A stretch of 64,000 nt of DNA from contig PBYS01000121.1 in assembly GCA_002729725.1 (NCBI GenBank), forward strand, positions 37,772 through 101,771, in the 5' to 3' direction. Made by a program: the position numbers and the translations under genes. The notes under the pieces were generated by a model, which did not search any database, was not told where the DNA came from, and saw only the letters and a list, made by a program, of their open reading frames with translations. This document shows positions 8,330 to 17,218 of this stretch, one piece after another. This DNA comes from Puniceicoccaceae bacterium. Lineage in GTDB: Bacteria; Verrucomicrobiota; Verrucomicrobiia; Opitutales; Coraliomargaritaceae. Within the stretch, counting starts at the first letter, position 1. Each line of letters opens with the position of its first letter.

Positions 8330-9646
8330 ATGACAACCAATCCCATCCGCTGGAAACTTCACTGGCAAATCCTGCTCTCACTAGTACTGACCCTTCTATT
8401 CGGAGCATGGATCCTTCCGCACACGAGCGAAGGCTTCAGCGCAGGCGCCATCAGTTTCTGCCAGTTCATCGGCAAGCTTTTTATGAACGCATTGAAGATG
8501 GTGATCGTCCCACTGATCGTGGCCTCGATTATCAGCGGCGTCATGCACCTCGGCGCAGAAAAGGGTGTCGGCCGCATGGGCTTTAAAACTTTTGCCTACT
8601 ACACCTTTAGCGGTGCCGCAGCCGTGATCATTGGCCTGATCGTGGTCAATATTATCCAGCCAGGTGACGTGAATCCAGAGACAGCCACCGCGATGCTTGG
8701 CTCGGGCGCTGAAACCTCTGTCAGCCAGGGCTTGATGAGCAAAGTTGAAGGCCGCAGTTCCAGCGACCTCTTCGACATTTTCCTGCGCATGTTTCCGGCC
8801 AACATCGTCGACGCAGCCACCAGCAACGGCCAACTATTGGGTGTGATCACCTTCTCCATTCTCTTTGGTGCCTTCATCGGAAAACTAAAGCCTGCGCAGC
8901 GCGAGACGCAGCAAAAATTCTGGGAGAGCGCCCAGGAGGTCATGCTACTATTGACCGATTTCATTATACGTTTCGCACCCATCGGGGTATTTGGCCTGGT
9001 GGTGCCTGTCATATTCGAGACCGACCTCGGCGATCTATTTGGCACCCTTGCCTGGTTTTTCATCACCGTGCTACTGGCGCTTACGCTGCACTTTTTGATC
9101 AGCATGGGCTTGGTACTCAAATTCGTGGCCAAGGTAAACCCGATCACTCACTATAAAGAGATGGCGCCCGTGCTGCTGACCGCATTTTCGACCGCCAGCT
9201 CCTCGGCCACCTTGCCGCTGACGATTGATACAGTCGAAGAACGCGCGGGCGTGTCGAAAAAGACCTGCTCCTTCCCCCTGCCACTCGGAGCAACAGTGAA
9301 TATGGATGGCACCGCACTGTATGAGTGCGTCGTCGTGCTCTTCATCGCCCAGCTCTACGCTTCCACTGGCCAAGTCGCCCTAGGATTGGGCGACCAACTC
9401 TTAGTTGTGTTTTTGGCGCTCACCACCAGTATCGGTGTCGCGGGCATCCCCGCCGCGAGCCTCGTGGCGATCGCTGTCATTTTGCCCGCAGTGGGCCTGC
9501 CTGTCGAAGCCATCGGCGTGGTCTGGCTGACTGACCGCATACTCGACATGTGCCGCACGGGCGTAAATGTGTTTTCCGACACCGTCGGCGCAGTCGCCAT
9601 TGCAGCCACTGAAGGCGAAAAGCCCTACCAGAACCTCGAAAATTGA
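8330..9646 (+). CDS. Dicarboxylate/amino acid:cation symporter (DAACS family)
   Basis: This inner-membrane transporter of the GltP/DctA family couples sodium or proton entry to uptake of dicarboxylates or acidic amino acids. The protein (438 residues from ATG 8330) has the family topology of eight membrane helices with two re-entrant hairpins. Diagnostic elements are the serine-rich hairpin STASSSATLPLTIDTVEE, the cation-binding NMDGTALYE in helix 7, and the helix 8 region VWLTDRILDMCRTGVNVFSD with the arginine that binds the substrate carboxylate. Substrate choice cannot be set from sequence alone. It is probably a single gene; ridA follows after 45 bases that contain a weak hairpin. Confidence 0.92.
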   Translation: MTTNPIRWKLHWQILLSLVLTLLFGAWILPHTSEGFSAGAISFCQFIGKLFMNALKMVIVPLIVASIISGVMHLGAEKGVGRMGFKTFAYYTFSGAAAVIIGLIVVNIIQPGDVNPETATAMLGSGAETSVSQGLMSKVEGRSSSDLFDIFLRMFPANIVDAATSNGQLLGVITFSILFGAFIGKLKPAQRETQQKFWESAQEVMLLLTDFIIRFAPIGVFGLVVPVIFETDLGDLFGTLAWFFITVLLALTLHFLISMGLVLKFVAKVNPITHYKEMAPVLLTAFSTASSSATLPLTIDTVEERAGVSKKTCSFPLPLGATVNMDGTALYECVVVLFIAQLYASTGQVALGLGDQLLVVFLALTTSIGVAGIPAASLVAIAVILPAVGLPVEAIGVVWLTDRILDMCRTGVNVFSDTVGAVAIAATEGEKPYQNLEN

Positions 9647-9648
9647 AG

Positions 9649-9663
9649 CTTCCAACATGGAAG
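9649..9663 (+). terminator. Weak hairpin after the DAACS transporter gene
   Basis: CTTCCA pairs with TGGAAG across a 3-base loop (9649-9654 with 9658-9663), followed six bases later by TTTT. The stem is short and the T-run poor, so at most a weak or partial terminator before ridA. Confidence 0.3.
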
Positions 9664-9691
9664 ATCGAATTTTAACCCAAGCACCCTAATC

Positions 9692-10153
9692 ATGAGCCAA
9701 ACAAATGACCGCCTCGCCGAACTCGGCATCGAACTTCCTACCGCCCCCGCCCCCGCGGGCAGCTACGTGCCCGCCATGCAAGTCGGCAATCTGCTCTACC
9801 TTTCCGGCGCAATCTGCCTAGTCAATGGCGAGATGACACACAGCGGCAAGATTGGAGAGAGCCGCGACATCGCCTACGGCCAAGCAGCCGCTCGCGTGTG
9901 CGCGCTCAATTTACTGGCCGTCGCCAAGGCTCATCTCGGCGAGCTCGATCAAATCAGCCGCATCGTGCAGCTGAATGGTTTCGTCAACGCAGTGCCTGGC
10001 TTCGCCGATAGCCCCGCAGTGATCAACGGCGCATCCGACCTACTGGTCGAAATTCTGGCCGAACGCGGCAGCCATACCCGCGCCGCCGTCGCAGTCACCG
10101 GCTTGCCCAAAGACAGCACTGTCGAAATTCAGGCGATCTTCGAAATTGCTTAA
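9692..10153 (+). CDS. RidA (YjgF/YER057c/UK114) family protein
   Basis: RidA proteins hydrolyse reactive enamine/imine intermediates released by pyridoxal-phosphate enzymes. This 153-residue member belongs to the longer chorismate-mutase-like branch: it has GNLLYLSGAICLVNGEM near residue 33, the central NLLAVAKAHLGELDQISRIV, and the C-terminal HTRAAVAVTGLPKDSTVEI with the conserved carboxylate-binding arginine. The branch often has uncharacterised activity, so imine hydrolysis is the family expectation and is not shown here. The ATG at 9692 is preceded by a short AT-rich leader; queF is convergent and begins to end 5 bases downstream. Confidence 0.88.
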   Translation: MSQTNDRLAELGIELPTAPAPAGSYVPAMQVGNLLYLSGAICLVNGEMTHSGKIGESRDIAYGQAAARVCALNLLAVAKAHLGELDQISRIVQLNGFVNAVPGFADSPAVINGASDLLVEILAERGSHTRAAVAVTGLPKDSTVEIQAIFEIA

Positions 10154-10158
10154 AAGAA

Positions 10159-10533
10159 CTATGCCGAGAACGGGAAGGTCGTCGGGCCGTCGTAGCCCTC
10201 TTGCGCATCTTCAACAATCACATTAGAGCGAATGCCGCCGCGTCCGCGCCAAATCGTTTCTAAGCGTGCCCAACGTGGTTTGCAGACATCAAACAAATCT
10301 TCGAATATCTGGTTGGTGGCCGCTTCGAAAAAGATGCCCTTATTGCGGAAACTGTGCAGGTAGAGCTTCATCGCCTTGAGTTCGATGCAGACCTCGTCGG
10401 GCGCGTAGCTAAACACCACCGTGGCGTAGTCGGGATGCCCGGTCATCGGGCAAGTCGAGGTAAACTCCTCCTGAATGTGCTGGATGGTGTAGTTGCGCTC
10501 TGGGTTTGGATTGGGAAATGTTTCGATGTCCAT
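10159..10533 (-). CDS. queF: NADPH-dependent 7-cyano-7-deazaguanine reductase
   Basis: QueF reduces preQ0 to preQ1, the last step before queuosine precursor insertion into tRNA. The 124-residue protein is of the short, unimodular type. It has the nucleophilic cysteine in TSTCPMTGHPDYATV, the QueF signature ELKAMKLYLHSFRNKGIF that binds NADPH, and the C-terminal RGRGGIRSN. ATG 10533 is preferred; a TTG at 10554 would add 7 residues and almost touch the stop codon of the upstream hybrid kinase (10558), so the two genes are probably co-transcribed. No other queuosine genes are in the window. Confidence 0.92.
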   Translation of the reverse strand: MDIETFPNPNPERNYTIQHIQEEFTSTCPMTGHPDYATVVFSYAPDEVCIELKAMKLYLHSFRNKGIFFEAATNQIFEDLFDVCKPRWARLETIWRGRGGIRSNVIVEDAQEGYDGPTTFPFSA

Positions 10534-10557
10534 GCCACGCACAGTGCCCAGCAATCT

Positions 10558-12240
10558 TTAAAACTCAATCTCAGATAAGCGCATCGCGAGCACATCGGTG
10601 ATTTTCGCACGCAGGTCATCTGCATTGACCGGCTTAGAGACAAAGGCGTCCGCACCATGCTCTCGACACACCGCCTGCGTCGACTTGAGCAAATCCGCCG
10701 TCAATACAATCACAGGCACTCGCTCCAGTCCGCAACTGGCCTCATTATAACGAATCGACTTTAAGACATCGATCCCATCGATGCCCGGCATATGCAAATC
10801 CAGCAGAATTACATCGTACTGACCGGGCTGGTATTGATCGAGTGCTTCCTGCCCGTCTCGTGCCGTCGTTAAATCGTAGCCCATGCCCTCCAAAATACGT
10901 GTTTGATAATGCAGGTTTGCTGCATTATCTTCTACCATTAATATCGAGACAGGCTGGCGACGTAAATTGCCTGGCGAGTCTGTAAGTTGAGACTCACCCT
11001 CCACGCGAGAATCCAGCTCCTGCTTTGTCTCGGATGCCCGAGGATCTGCCACAAGTTCCTGAGCTTCAACAGGAGCATTTGCTACCAACGGCTCAGCCCG
11101 CAAGAGACATAAATAAAAGCTAAATTTTGCGCCCTCACCTGCGCAGCTCTTAACCGAGATCTGCCCGTCCATCAATTCGACATAGCCTCGACACAGGGCC
11201 AAGCCCATGCCTGCGCCACCCTGCGCACGAGTAAAAGTGGCATTTCCAAGCCGAAAAGGATCAAACACGTGTTGCAACAACTGGGCATCAATTCCCACGC
11301 CCTCGTCTTCAACATCGACATGCCAGATGATATGCTCTGCATCCAAGGAGCTCACCACACTATGCAGCTTCACTAAATTCACACCTGAAAATTTAGCTGC
11401 ATTCTCCAATAAATGTAAGACTACGCTCTTTACCTTATTAAAATCCCCAATCACCGCCGCATCAGCAGGCAATTCAACAGACGGCTCTTGCTCAAGTTCG
11501 ACCTTAAAAGCGGGCCGCTTGCCTCTCAGTTCCAGCACCACCTCATCCAGCAGCTCCTCCAAAGTAAAGCGATCCTGCTTCAACTTCTTTTTCTCAGGGT
11601 TTAACTCCGCATACTCGATGATACGATTGATCGTCTCGATCAAACTCTGGCCCGCATCGTTGATCGCGCGCACCATCTCTAACTGCTCCTCATCTTCAAC
11701 TTCCTCTAGCAGCAGATCCGAAAAGCCCAAAATCGGGTTCAATGGTGTGCGCAGCTCATGGCTGACGGTGGCTAAGAAGTTAGACTTGGCAGCATTCGCC
11801 GCATTGGCCTCGTCCCTGGCCTCAATCAATGCATTCCGAATTTGTCGCGCCTCCGAGATATCTTGAATCACGCCATACAAACAGTTCTTGCAGTTGGCTA
11901 ATGAGCGGCCGCTCTTACCAATTACTCGCACAAACTTATGCACGCCAATCTTCGTAATCAACTCACACTCAAAATCATAACTGCCGCCCTCCTCTTGTAA
12001 ACGAATGAGCGCTTGACGCATTTTCTCCCGATCCGCCTCCACATAATAGGACAAACATTCCTCAAAAGCGGGCGGCTCCTGTCCTCGCTCCAAGCCATGC
12101 ACATCATACACCCCTTCAGACCAATAGACCACCTCTGCATCGATGTTATAGACCCAAGCACCCATCGATACGATCTGAGCGCCCTCGATCAAACACTCAT
12201 GCTGTAAATCTTTATATACCTGGTCAAAGTCTTCTTGCAT
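10558..12240 (-). CDS. PAS-domain hybrid sensor histidine kinase/response regulator
   Basis: This intact 560-residue hybrid kinase contrasts with the broken one at 6711-8232. Domains in order: a PAS/PAC sensor (about residues 22-125, GAWVYNIDAEVVYWSEGVYD), HisKA with the phospho-acceptor histidine in FLATVSHELRTPLNPILGFS (around residue 160), HATPase_c with IWHVDVEDEGVGIDAQLL and GGAGMGLALCRGYVELM, and a receiver domain with the aspartate in VILLDLHMPGIDGIDVL (around residue 479). There is no membrane segment, so it should be cytosolic. ATG 12240 is chosen because upstream in-frame codons encode an unrelated stretch. Its stop lies 25 bases from the queF start, but no functional link to queuosine is evident. 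Confidence 0.9.
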   Translation of the reverse strand: MQEDFDQVYKDLQHECLIEGAQIVSMGAWVYNIDAEVVYWSEGVYDVHGLERGQEPPAFEECLSYYVEADREKMRQALIRLQEEGGSYDFECELITKIGVHKFVRVIGKSGRSLANCKNCLYGVIQDISEARQIRNALIEARDEANAANAAKSNFLATVSHELRTPLNPILGFSDLLLEEVEDEEQLEMVRAINDAGQSLIETINRIIEYAELNPEKKKLKQDRFTLEELLDEVVLELRGKRPAFKVELEQEPSVELPADAAVIGDFNKVKSVVLHLLENAAKFSGVNLVKLHSVVSSLDAEHIIWHVDVEDEGVGIDAQLLQHVFDPFRLGNATFTRAQGGAGMGLALCRGYVELMDGQISVKSCAGEGAKFSFYLCLLRAEPLVANAPVEAQELVADPRASETKQELDSRVEGESQLTDSPGNLRRQPVSILMVEDNAANLHYQTRILEGMGYDLTTARDGQEALDQYQPGQYDVILLDLHMPGIDGIDVLKSIRYNEASCGLERVPVIVLTADLLKSTQAVCREHGADAFVSKPVNADDLRAKITDVLAMRLSEIEF

Positions 12241-12441
12241 ACTAACAGCACACGGACCAAGACAAATTATTTTGCTCAGTAAGTTACTATTGCATACGAT
12301 AATAAGGGCAACCAGCGGCATTAATAAAGCATACACTCGGCAGATTCCGTTAATTACTGGTAAATATCATAACACAAAGTATTGATACAGCCATAGCGTA
12401 TGATTCGCTGCATATAGAACACCTCCAGCCGATCACATATT

Positions 12442-13161
12442 TTGACACATTCAAAAACCAGCTCCTCTCCCAACGGTCTTCTCACACTCGTCGCCGCTCC
12501 CATCGGCAACCTGAGCGACATGACTATGCGCGCAATCGAAACCCTCAAAAGTGTCGATGCCATTGCCTGTGAAGATACCCGTGTCACGGGCAAACTACTC
12601 AGTAAGCTGGAGATCCAAAAAAACGGCCCACTGATTTCCTATCGCGAAGAAAACGAGAAGCACATGGCGGGCGAACTCGCCGACCGGATTGAAGCTGGCG
12701 AACAGATCGCGCTCATCTCCGACGCGGGCATGCCCGCGATCAGCGACCCTGGCTTTCGACTCGTGCGTGAGTGCCGCAAACGTGGTTTAGCAGTCACCGC
12801 CGCACCGGGCCTCACTGCTGCCACCACCGCACTAGCACTCTCGGGGCTGCCCAGCGATGGCTTCCTCTACGTCGGCTTCCTCCCCCCGAAAAGTGCCGCC
12901 CGCAAACGCTTTTTCGACAGTAAACGTGACTTCGAATACACCATCATCGTATATGAGTCCTGCCACCGAATCGCGAAATTTCTCAATGAACTGGTCGACA
13001 CCCTCGGGGAGCAACGCTGCATCAGCGTCGGGCGCGAACTGACCAAGCTGCACGAAACCGTGCACACCGGCCCCGCGGCCGAAGTACGCGACCGCGTAGC
13101 TAAAGGCAGTCAAAAAGGCGAATTCGTCATCTGCATCGCCAAGGAAGGCTTCGAACTATAA
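12442..13161 (+). CDS. rsmI: 16S rRNA (cytidine(1402)-2'-O)-methyltransferase
   Basis: RsmI 2'-O-methylates C1402 of 16S rRNA in the decoding centre. The 239-residue protein shows the tetrapyrrole-methylase fold signatures of this family: LVAAPIGNLSDMTMRAIETL at the N-terminus, ACEDTRVTGKLL, ALISDAGMPAISDPGFRLV and TAAPGLTAATTALALSGLP. The start is a TTG at 12442; no in-frame ATG lies near, and the first eleven residues are short and polar before the conserved LLTLVAAP. It is divergent from the hybrid kinase across a 200-base AT-rich gap and convergent with rnd, whose stop is only 9 bases away. Confidence 0.93.
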   Translation: MTHSKTSSSPNGLLTLVAAPIGNLSDMTMRAIETLKSVDAIACEDTRVTGKLLSKLEIQKNGPLISYREENEKHMAGELADRIEAGEQIALISDAGMPAISDPGFRLVRECRKRGLAVTAAPGLTAATTALALSGLPSDGFLYVGFLPPKSAARKRFFDSKRDFEYTIIVYESCHRIAKFLNELVDTLGEQRCISVGRELTKLHETVHTGPAAEVRDRVAKGSQKGEFVICIAKEGFEL

Positions 13162-13170
13162 GCGCTCAGC

Positions 13171-14331
13171 CTAACTCAGCTGTGGCAACTTAGTCTTAGA
13201 ATCAATCGATATGCTGCCCTCGCCCTGTAATAAGCGTTGCAAGGCTTTGCCACAGAACTCACCACGCCAGCCGCGAAGCATGCGGTGGCGACTCGCATCC
13301 AAATTATCAATTTCCAAAACAAAGGCGGTCACTTCAGCGCGATTGCCGATCAAAGCGGGATCTATTTGATCGGCTAAGCACATGCCTTTGATCGATGCCA
13401 AGGAGAGATCCACGCGCGCCTCATAGCCATCGTCAGGAGACGGGCCGATATGCTTGTTATTAGGCAAATCTGGCAGCTCACCACTGCGTCCGCGCTCGAT
13501 CGCTTCCCAGATATATTGACGGTTCCGCTCTGCGGAGCGCTCGCTCAAGCCTTTCATCTGGCGGATCTCTTCAGCACTATTGGGCGGACGCTTGACCAGC
13601 GAAACCAGTGCATCATCCGAGAGCACGAAGCCACGCGGTAGATTGCGACGACGGGCTTTCAGCTCGCGCCAAGCTCCCAGTGCGCGCAGCACATTGCGCT
13701 GCTGCTGCGTGAGCGAACCGCTACCGCGCACGCGCGGCATTTCATAATCGGGGTCGCGCTCGCTGTAATTAGACTCGTCTTCGTAGATCTTCATCTCATC
13801 CAAGATCCATTCCTTGCGCCCCAGCGTCTCCGCCTTCCCCATGATGTTAAGCATCAGATCCACCGAATAGCGCACATCGTCTTCCGCATATTTGATCTGC
13901 GCATCCGTCAACGGGCGCGCCACCCAGTCCGAGCGTGTCTCGGTCTTGGCCAAGCGCACCTTCAACAAAGTTTTTAATAACTCACTTAGAGAGATGGTCG
14001 ACGATAAGCCAACAAAGCCTGAGCTGCGTTGGGTATCAAATACGTTCTTCGGCAAACCACCGCAGGTGCGGTGCAGAATGTTGAGATCTTGTTGCGCGTC
14101 GTGTAGAATCTTTACCGTGTCGGGATCCGACATCAGCTCTGCCAAGGGCGACCAATCCTCAATCGCGGGGGCATCAATGAGCTCACAATGACCATCAGGA
14201 AAACCAATCTGGATCAATCCTAAGGTCGGGTAATAGGTGCGGTCCCAAATAAATTCGGTATCGACGCCAACTGCACCGGCTTCACGCGCACGGCGCACGA
14301 CATCGGCAAGAGCTTCAGTTGTGGTAATCAT
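13171..14331 (-). CDS. rnd: Ribonuclease D
   Basis: RNase D is a 3'-5' exoribonuclease that trims tRNA precursors. The 386-residue protein has the DEDDy exonuclease motifs: Exo I VGVDTEFIWDRTYYP (residues about 19-33), Exo II ILHDAQQDLNIL (around 80) and Exo III IKYAEDDVRYSVDLM (around 155), followed by one HRDC domain (ALGAWRELKARRRNLPRGFV, around residue 225) and a C-terminal helical region. ATG 14331 is taken over upstream in-frame starts because MITTTEALADVVRR aligns with the family. It is the last gene after the DUF2760-Hsp70-Hsp70 cluster, 71 bases downstream on the same strand. Confidence 0.92.
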   Translation of the reverse strand: MITTTEALADVVRRAREAGAVGVDTEFIWDRTYYPTLGLIQIGFPDGHCELIDAPAIEDWSPLAELMSDPDTVKILHDAQQDLNILHRTCGGLPKNVFDTQRSSGFVGLSSTISLSELLKTLLKVRLAKTETRSDWVARPLTDAQIKYAEDDVRYSVDLMLNIMGKAETLGRKEWILDEMKIYEDESNYSERDPDYEMPRVRGSGSLTQQQRNVLRALGAWRELKARRRNLPRGFVLSDDALVSLVKRPPNSAEEIRQMKGLSERSAERNRQYIWEAIERGRSGELPDLPNNKHIGPSPDDGYEARVDLSLASIKGMCLADQIDPALIGNRAEVTAFVLEIDNLDASRHRMLRGWRGEFCGKALQRLLQGEGSISIDSKTKLPQLS

Positions 14332-14402
14332 AAACGAAACAGAGTCGCTGATTATCCCTGCGATGGAAAGGAGATTTTTCCATCGCCCGAGCAGCTCAAT
14401 CT

Positions 14403-17201
14403 TCAACAGCTCACCCGCAAGCCCACGGGTAGGGATTCACCAAAGAGTTGCTGAATGTCCTTGGCGTCGATCGGCGTGAACTGTCGCAATGGCTCGACTT
14501 GCTGCTCACTGGCGCCAGAGCTGCGGACCTTGGCAAGGATGCGCCCGCGTAAATCCTCCGGTACGTCGTGATCACGATTGTTCACGATGCGGGCCGCCTG
14601 CACGAAGACCTGCCGCAGATTGCGCAAGTTGTCGCGGCTCCAGTCTAAGGCTTCCAACTGGTCGAAAGCCGCTTGCACCTCATTAGCCGGCAAGATCGCC
14701 TGCTCACCCCCATAGAGCGGCACACGATTCAACACCCGCCCCAACGCCCAGATCGCATGGTCGCAGAAGCTCGTCTCGCGGCGTACAATACTGGCCGTGA
14801 AATGATGCGCGAGCTGCGTGCGCTGCTCCGCCGTGAGGTGTTCGAAGGCGCCTAACATGCGCGCGGGCTCGTACGATTGCTTGCTGTCTTGCAGCGTTTT
14901 ATCAATCCATGCCTCATAGAGCGCGCCTTGTTGCGCCGCATCAAGACCGCCCGCCACCCGGCGCCACAACAGGAAGTATTGCTCGCGGTTGGCCTTATTG
15001 TTGGCGTGCGCTAAATCGAGCTCATACACGGCCCATAAGCTGCGAATAAAATAGGGATCAAGCGCGTGCCCGTAGCCCGGACGCAGGAAAAATCCGGCGG
15101 CGTTGAGCCATGCGAGCTCGTGCTCGGGCGACAGATCACGCCGGGTCAAGTAGCTGGCATGGGTTTGCCACAGCTCCCGAATGAAGGGCACGTTCCACTC
15201 ACGCCGATTTAAATGACTGATACGCTCGAGGGCCTTGAGTAACTTGGACGCCGGCTCCGCCGGATCGGGACCAAAGGTATCGGCGATCCAAGCTTTGGAA
15301 GCTTCCAAGTCCTCAGAACTCACGCCCGTATCCAGAGCTGGCGCGGCCGTTTCATCCGCTGCACCTGGACCGCCCCCTTGCCGCAAATTGAACTCGAGCC
15401 GCCAGACACGGTTCTCTTCCAAGATCCGTCGCACGCTGACACAGTTGACGCGCAAGAGACCGAGACTGTTAAGCCGCGCCTCTAATTCGATCGCCACGTC
15501 GCCTCCCTCGGGGAGCTCCGCCCCGATTGGCAATTGTGCCATGGTCTGCATCACGGGGAGTTTGTGGAAATCGTGCTCGTTTTTGACGACCAAGTCGCCG
15601 CCTTGGTCGCCTTCGCGACAGGTGGAGGTATACGCCTGAAACTGCACAGGCATATTGACTTTAAGTGCGAGATTCAAGCCAGTGACGCGCGTCGGTTTTT
15701 CCATTGGGCTGCCCTGCGCCAGCACACAGACGAGTCGCGTCTCGCTTGAGGATCGGCGCTTTTTTTTGCCCCGCTTGGGACTATAACTGACTTCAATATA
15801 GAAGCTATGCCCCGAGCCACCTTCAATCGTGGTCACATGCTCCCGCGACAAACTCGCGCGATACCATGCCGCCCCGCGGGCAACTGCCAACTCCAATGAG
15901 GCATTGGCCAAAATCGCAGGCCGTTGCCCTGCTTGCCAATCGGCCATCTGATCGGCTAAGCGCTCACGCAGCTGACTCGCAGCCAGTGTGCCGCCATTGA
16001 ACAAAAGGGCGTCGACTTTGCGTCCGCGAATGAAATCGGCCAAATGATGGGTGATCGCCGAGTCCTGTGCATACGGCAGCCCGATTTCCCGCAAGCCTGC
16101 CACGGTGTTGGCGGGCTGGGCATCGGCGGCGCAAGCAGGGAAGAAACCTTCCAGAACTGTCTGCGTCATTTCGCTGCGGGTTAAAGTCACGGTCTGCACG
16201 GAGTCAAATAGACTGCCTCCACTGCCAGCCAGTGCGATCGTGAAGGGCTCCGAATCGGGGCCATCGGTTGAGAGGACACGCTCTTTTAAACCTCGGCATT
16301 GAGCCACTAGCTGGCTCCAGCCGCTGCCCGAAAGCGCGCTGCTGCCACTCAGCTTGGCCTCGGCCATATGCGCGAGCGCTAAGTCGATATTGTCCCCACC
16401 CAGCAAAATATGATTACTGACCGCAATACGCCGCACTTGCGGGAGCGACGCGCCCTCAACACGCGATAATTCGAACAAGCTAAAGTCTGAAGTACCGCCG
16501 CCGATATCACAGACACAGACGACCTGCGGACGCTCGCCCAGATCGCCAAAGACTTGGCTCCAGTCGCTGGCATCGCCATGCGTTTCCAGCCAAGCATAGA
16601 AGGCCGCCTGTGGCTCTTCGAGTAAGCGTGTATGCTTGGGGTAATGTGCTTGCTCAGCCGCATCGAGGGTCAGGCGCTGTGCCACTGTATCAAAGGAGGC
16701 GGGCACTGTGATCACGATCTCCTGACGCTCAAAGAGCGACTGCTTATCCTCACTGCCGATCGTTTGATCCCAGGCAAAACGTAAATAGTCGAGATAGGCA
16801 GCCGAAGCCTCCACCGGCGAGCATTTATCTGCGTCCTCAATCTGCTCGCTCTTCCAAGGCAGCAACTTGAGCTCGCGATCAATGCCCCCGTGGCACAACC
16901 ACGACTTGGCCGAACTAATACTACGCGCGGCATCCGCCCCCGACAACTCACGCGCCAAGAGCCCCACCACGCGCCCGGAATTCCACTCTCCCACCGCATC
17001 ACCACCTAAGGCGGACTGCTCGCTCTCACTTAAATAGTAGGCAAACGATGGCAGTGAATTCGCCTCACACACGCTGTCTAAGGAGGCATATTGCGGAATA
17101 CTAAAGACTTGGGTGCCCGCGCTAGGATCTTTGGAGTCGATATAAGACAGAGCACAATTGCTAGTACCGAGGTCGATGCCGATGAAATAACGAGCTGCCA
17201 T
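14403..17201 (-). CDS. Large Hsp70-family protein with C-terminal extension (DUF3731-type)
   Basis: This is a divergent Hsp70, 932 residues from ATG 17201. The N-terminal actin-fold ATPase is recognisable: IGIDLGTSNCALSY (phosphate 1, residues 7-20), VCDIGGGTSDFSLF (phosphate 2) and LLFNGGTLAASQLRERL (adenosine-site region). It shares with its neighbour the unusual blocks SSAKSWLC and LEEPQAAFYAWL. The substrate half differs from DnaK and is followed by about 300 helical residues, rich in W and R (for example RRVAGGLDAAQQGALYEAWI), that correspond to the domain known as DUF3731. No J-protein or GrpE gene is adjacent. Family knowledge: such proteins are conserved beside a second Hsp70 and a DUF2760 protein, with no established function. 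The gene begins 18 bases after its partner. Confidence 0.85.
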   Translation of the reverse strand: MAARYFIGIDLGTSNCALSYIDSKDPSAGTQVFSIPQYASLDSVCEANSLPSFAYYLSESEQSALGGDAVGEWNSGRVVGLLARELSGADAARSISSAKSWLCHGGIDRELKLLPWKSEQIEDADKCSPVEASAAYLDYLRFAWDQTIGSEDKQSLFERQEIVITVPASFDTVAQRLTLDAAEQAHYPKHTRLLEEPQAAFYAWLETHGDASDWSQVFGDLGERPQVVCVCDIGGGTSDFSLFELSRVEGASLPQVRRIAVSNHILLGGDNIDLALAHMAEAKLSGSSALSGSGWSQLVAQCRGLKERVLSTDGPDSEPFTIALAGSGGSLFDSVQTVTLTRSEMTQTVLEGFFPACAADAQPANTVAGLREIGLPYAQDSAITHHLADFIRGRKVDALLFNGGTLAASQLRERLADQMADWQAGQRPAILANASLELAVARGAAWYRASLSREHVTTIEGGSGHSFYIEVSYSPKRGKKKRRSSSETRLVCVLAQGSPMEKPTRVTGLNLALKVNMPVQFQAYTSTCREGDQGGDLVVKNEHDFHKLPVMQTMAQLPIGAELPEGGDVAIELEARLNSLGLLRVNCVSVRRILEENRVWRLEFNLRQGGGPGAADETAAPALDTGVSSEDLEASKAWIADTFGPDPAEPASKLLKALERISHLNRREWNVPFIRELWQTHASYLTRRDLSPEHELAWLNAAGFFLRPGYGHALDPYFIRSLWAVYELDLAHANNKANREQYFLLWRRVAGGLDAAQQGALYEAWIDKTLQDSKQSYEPARMLGAFEHLTAEQRTQLAHHFTASIVRRETSFCDHAIWALGRVLNRVPLYGGEQAILPANEVQAAFDQLEALDWSRDNLRNLRQVFVQAARIVNNRDHDVPEDLRGRILAKVRSSGASEQQVEPLRQFTPIDAKDIQQLFGESLPVGLRVSC

Positions 17202-17218
17202 AAGAGTGTGTGTCCTAA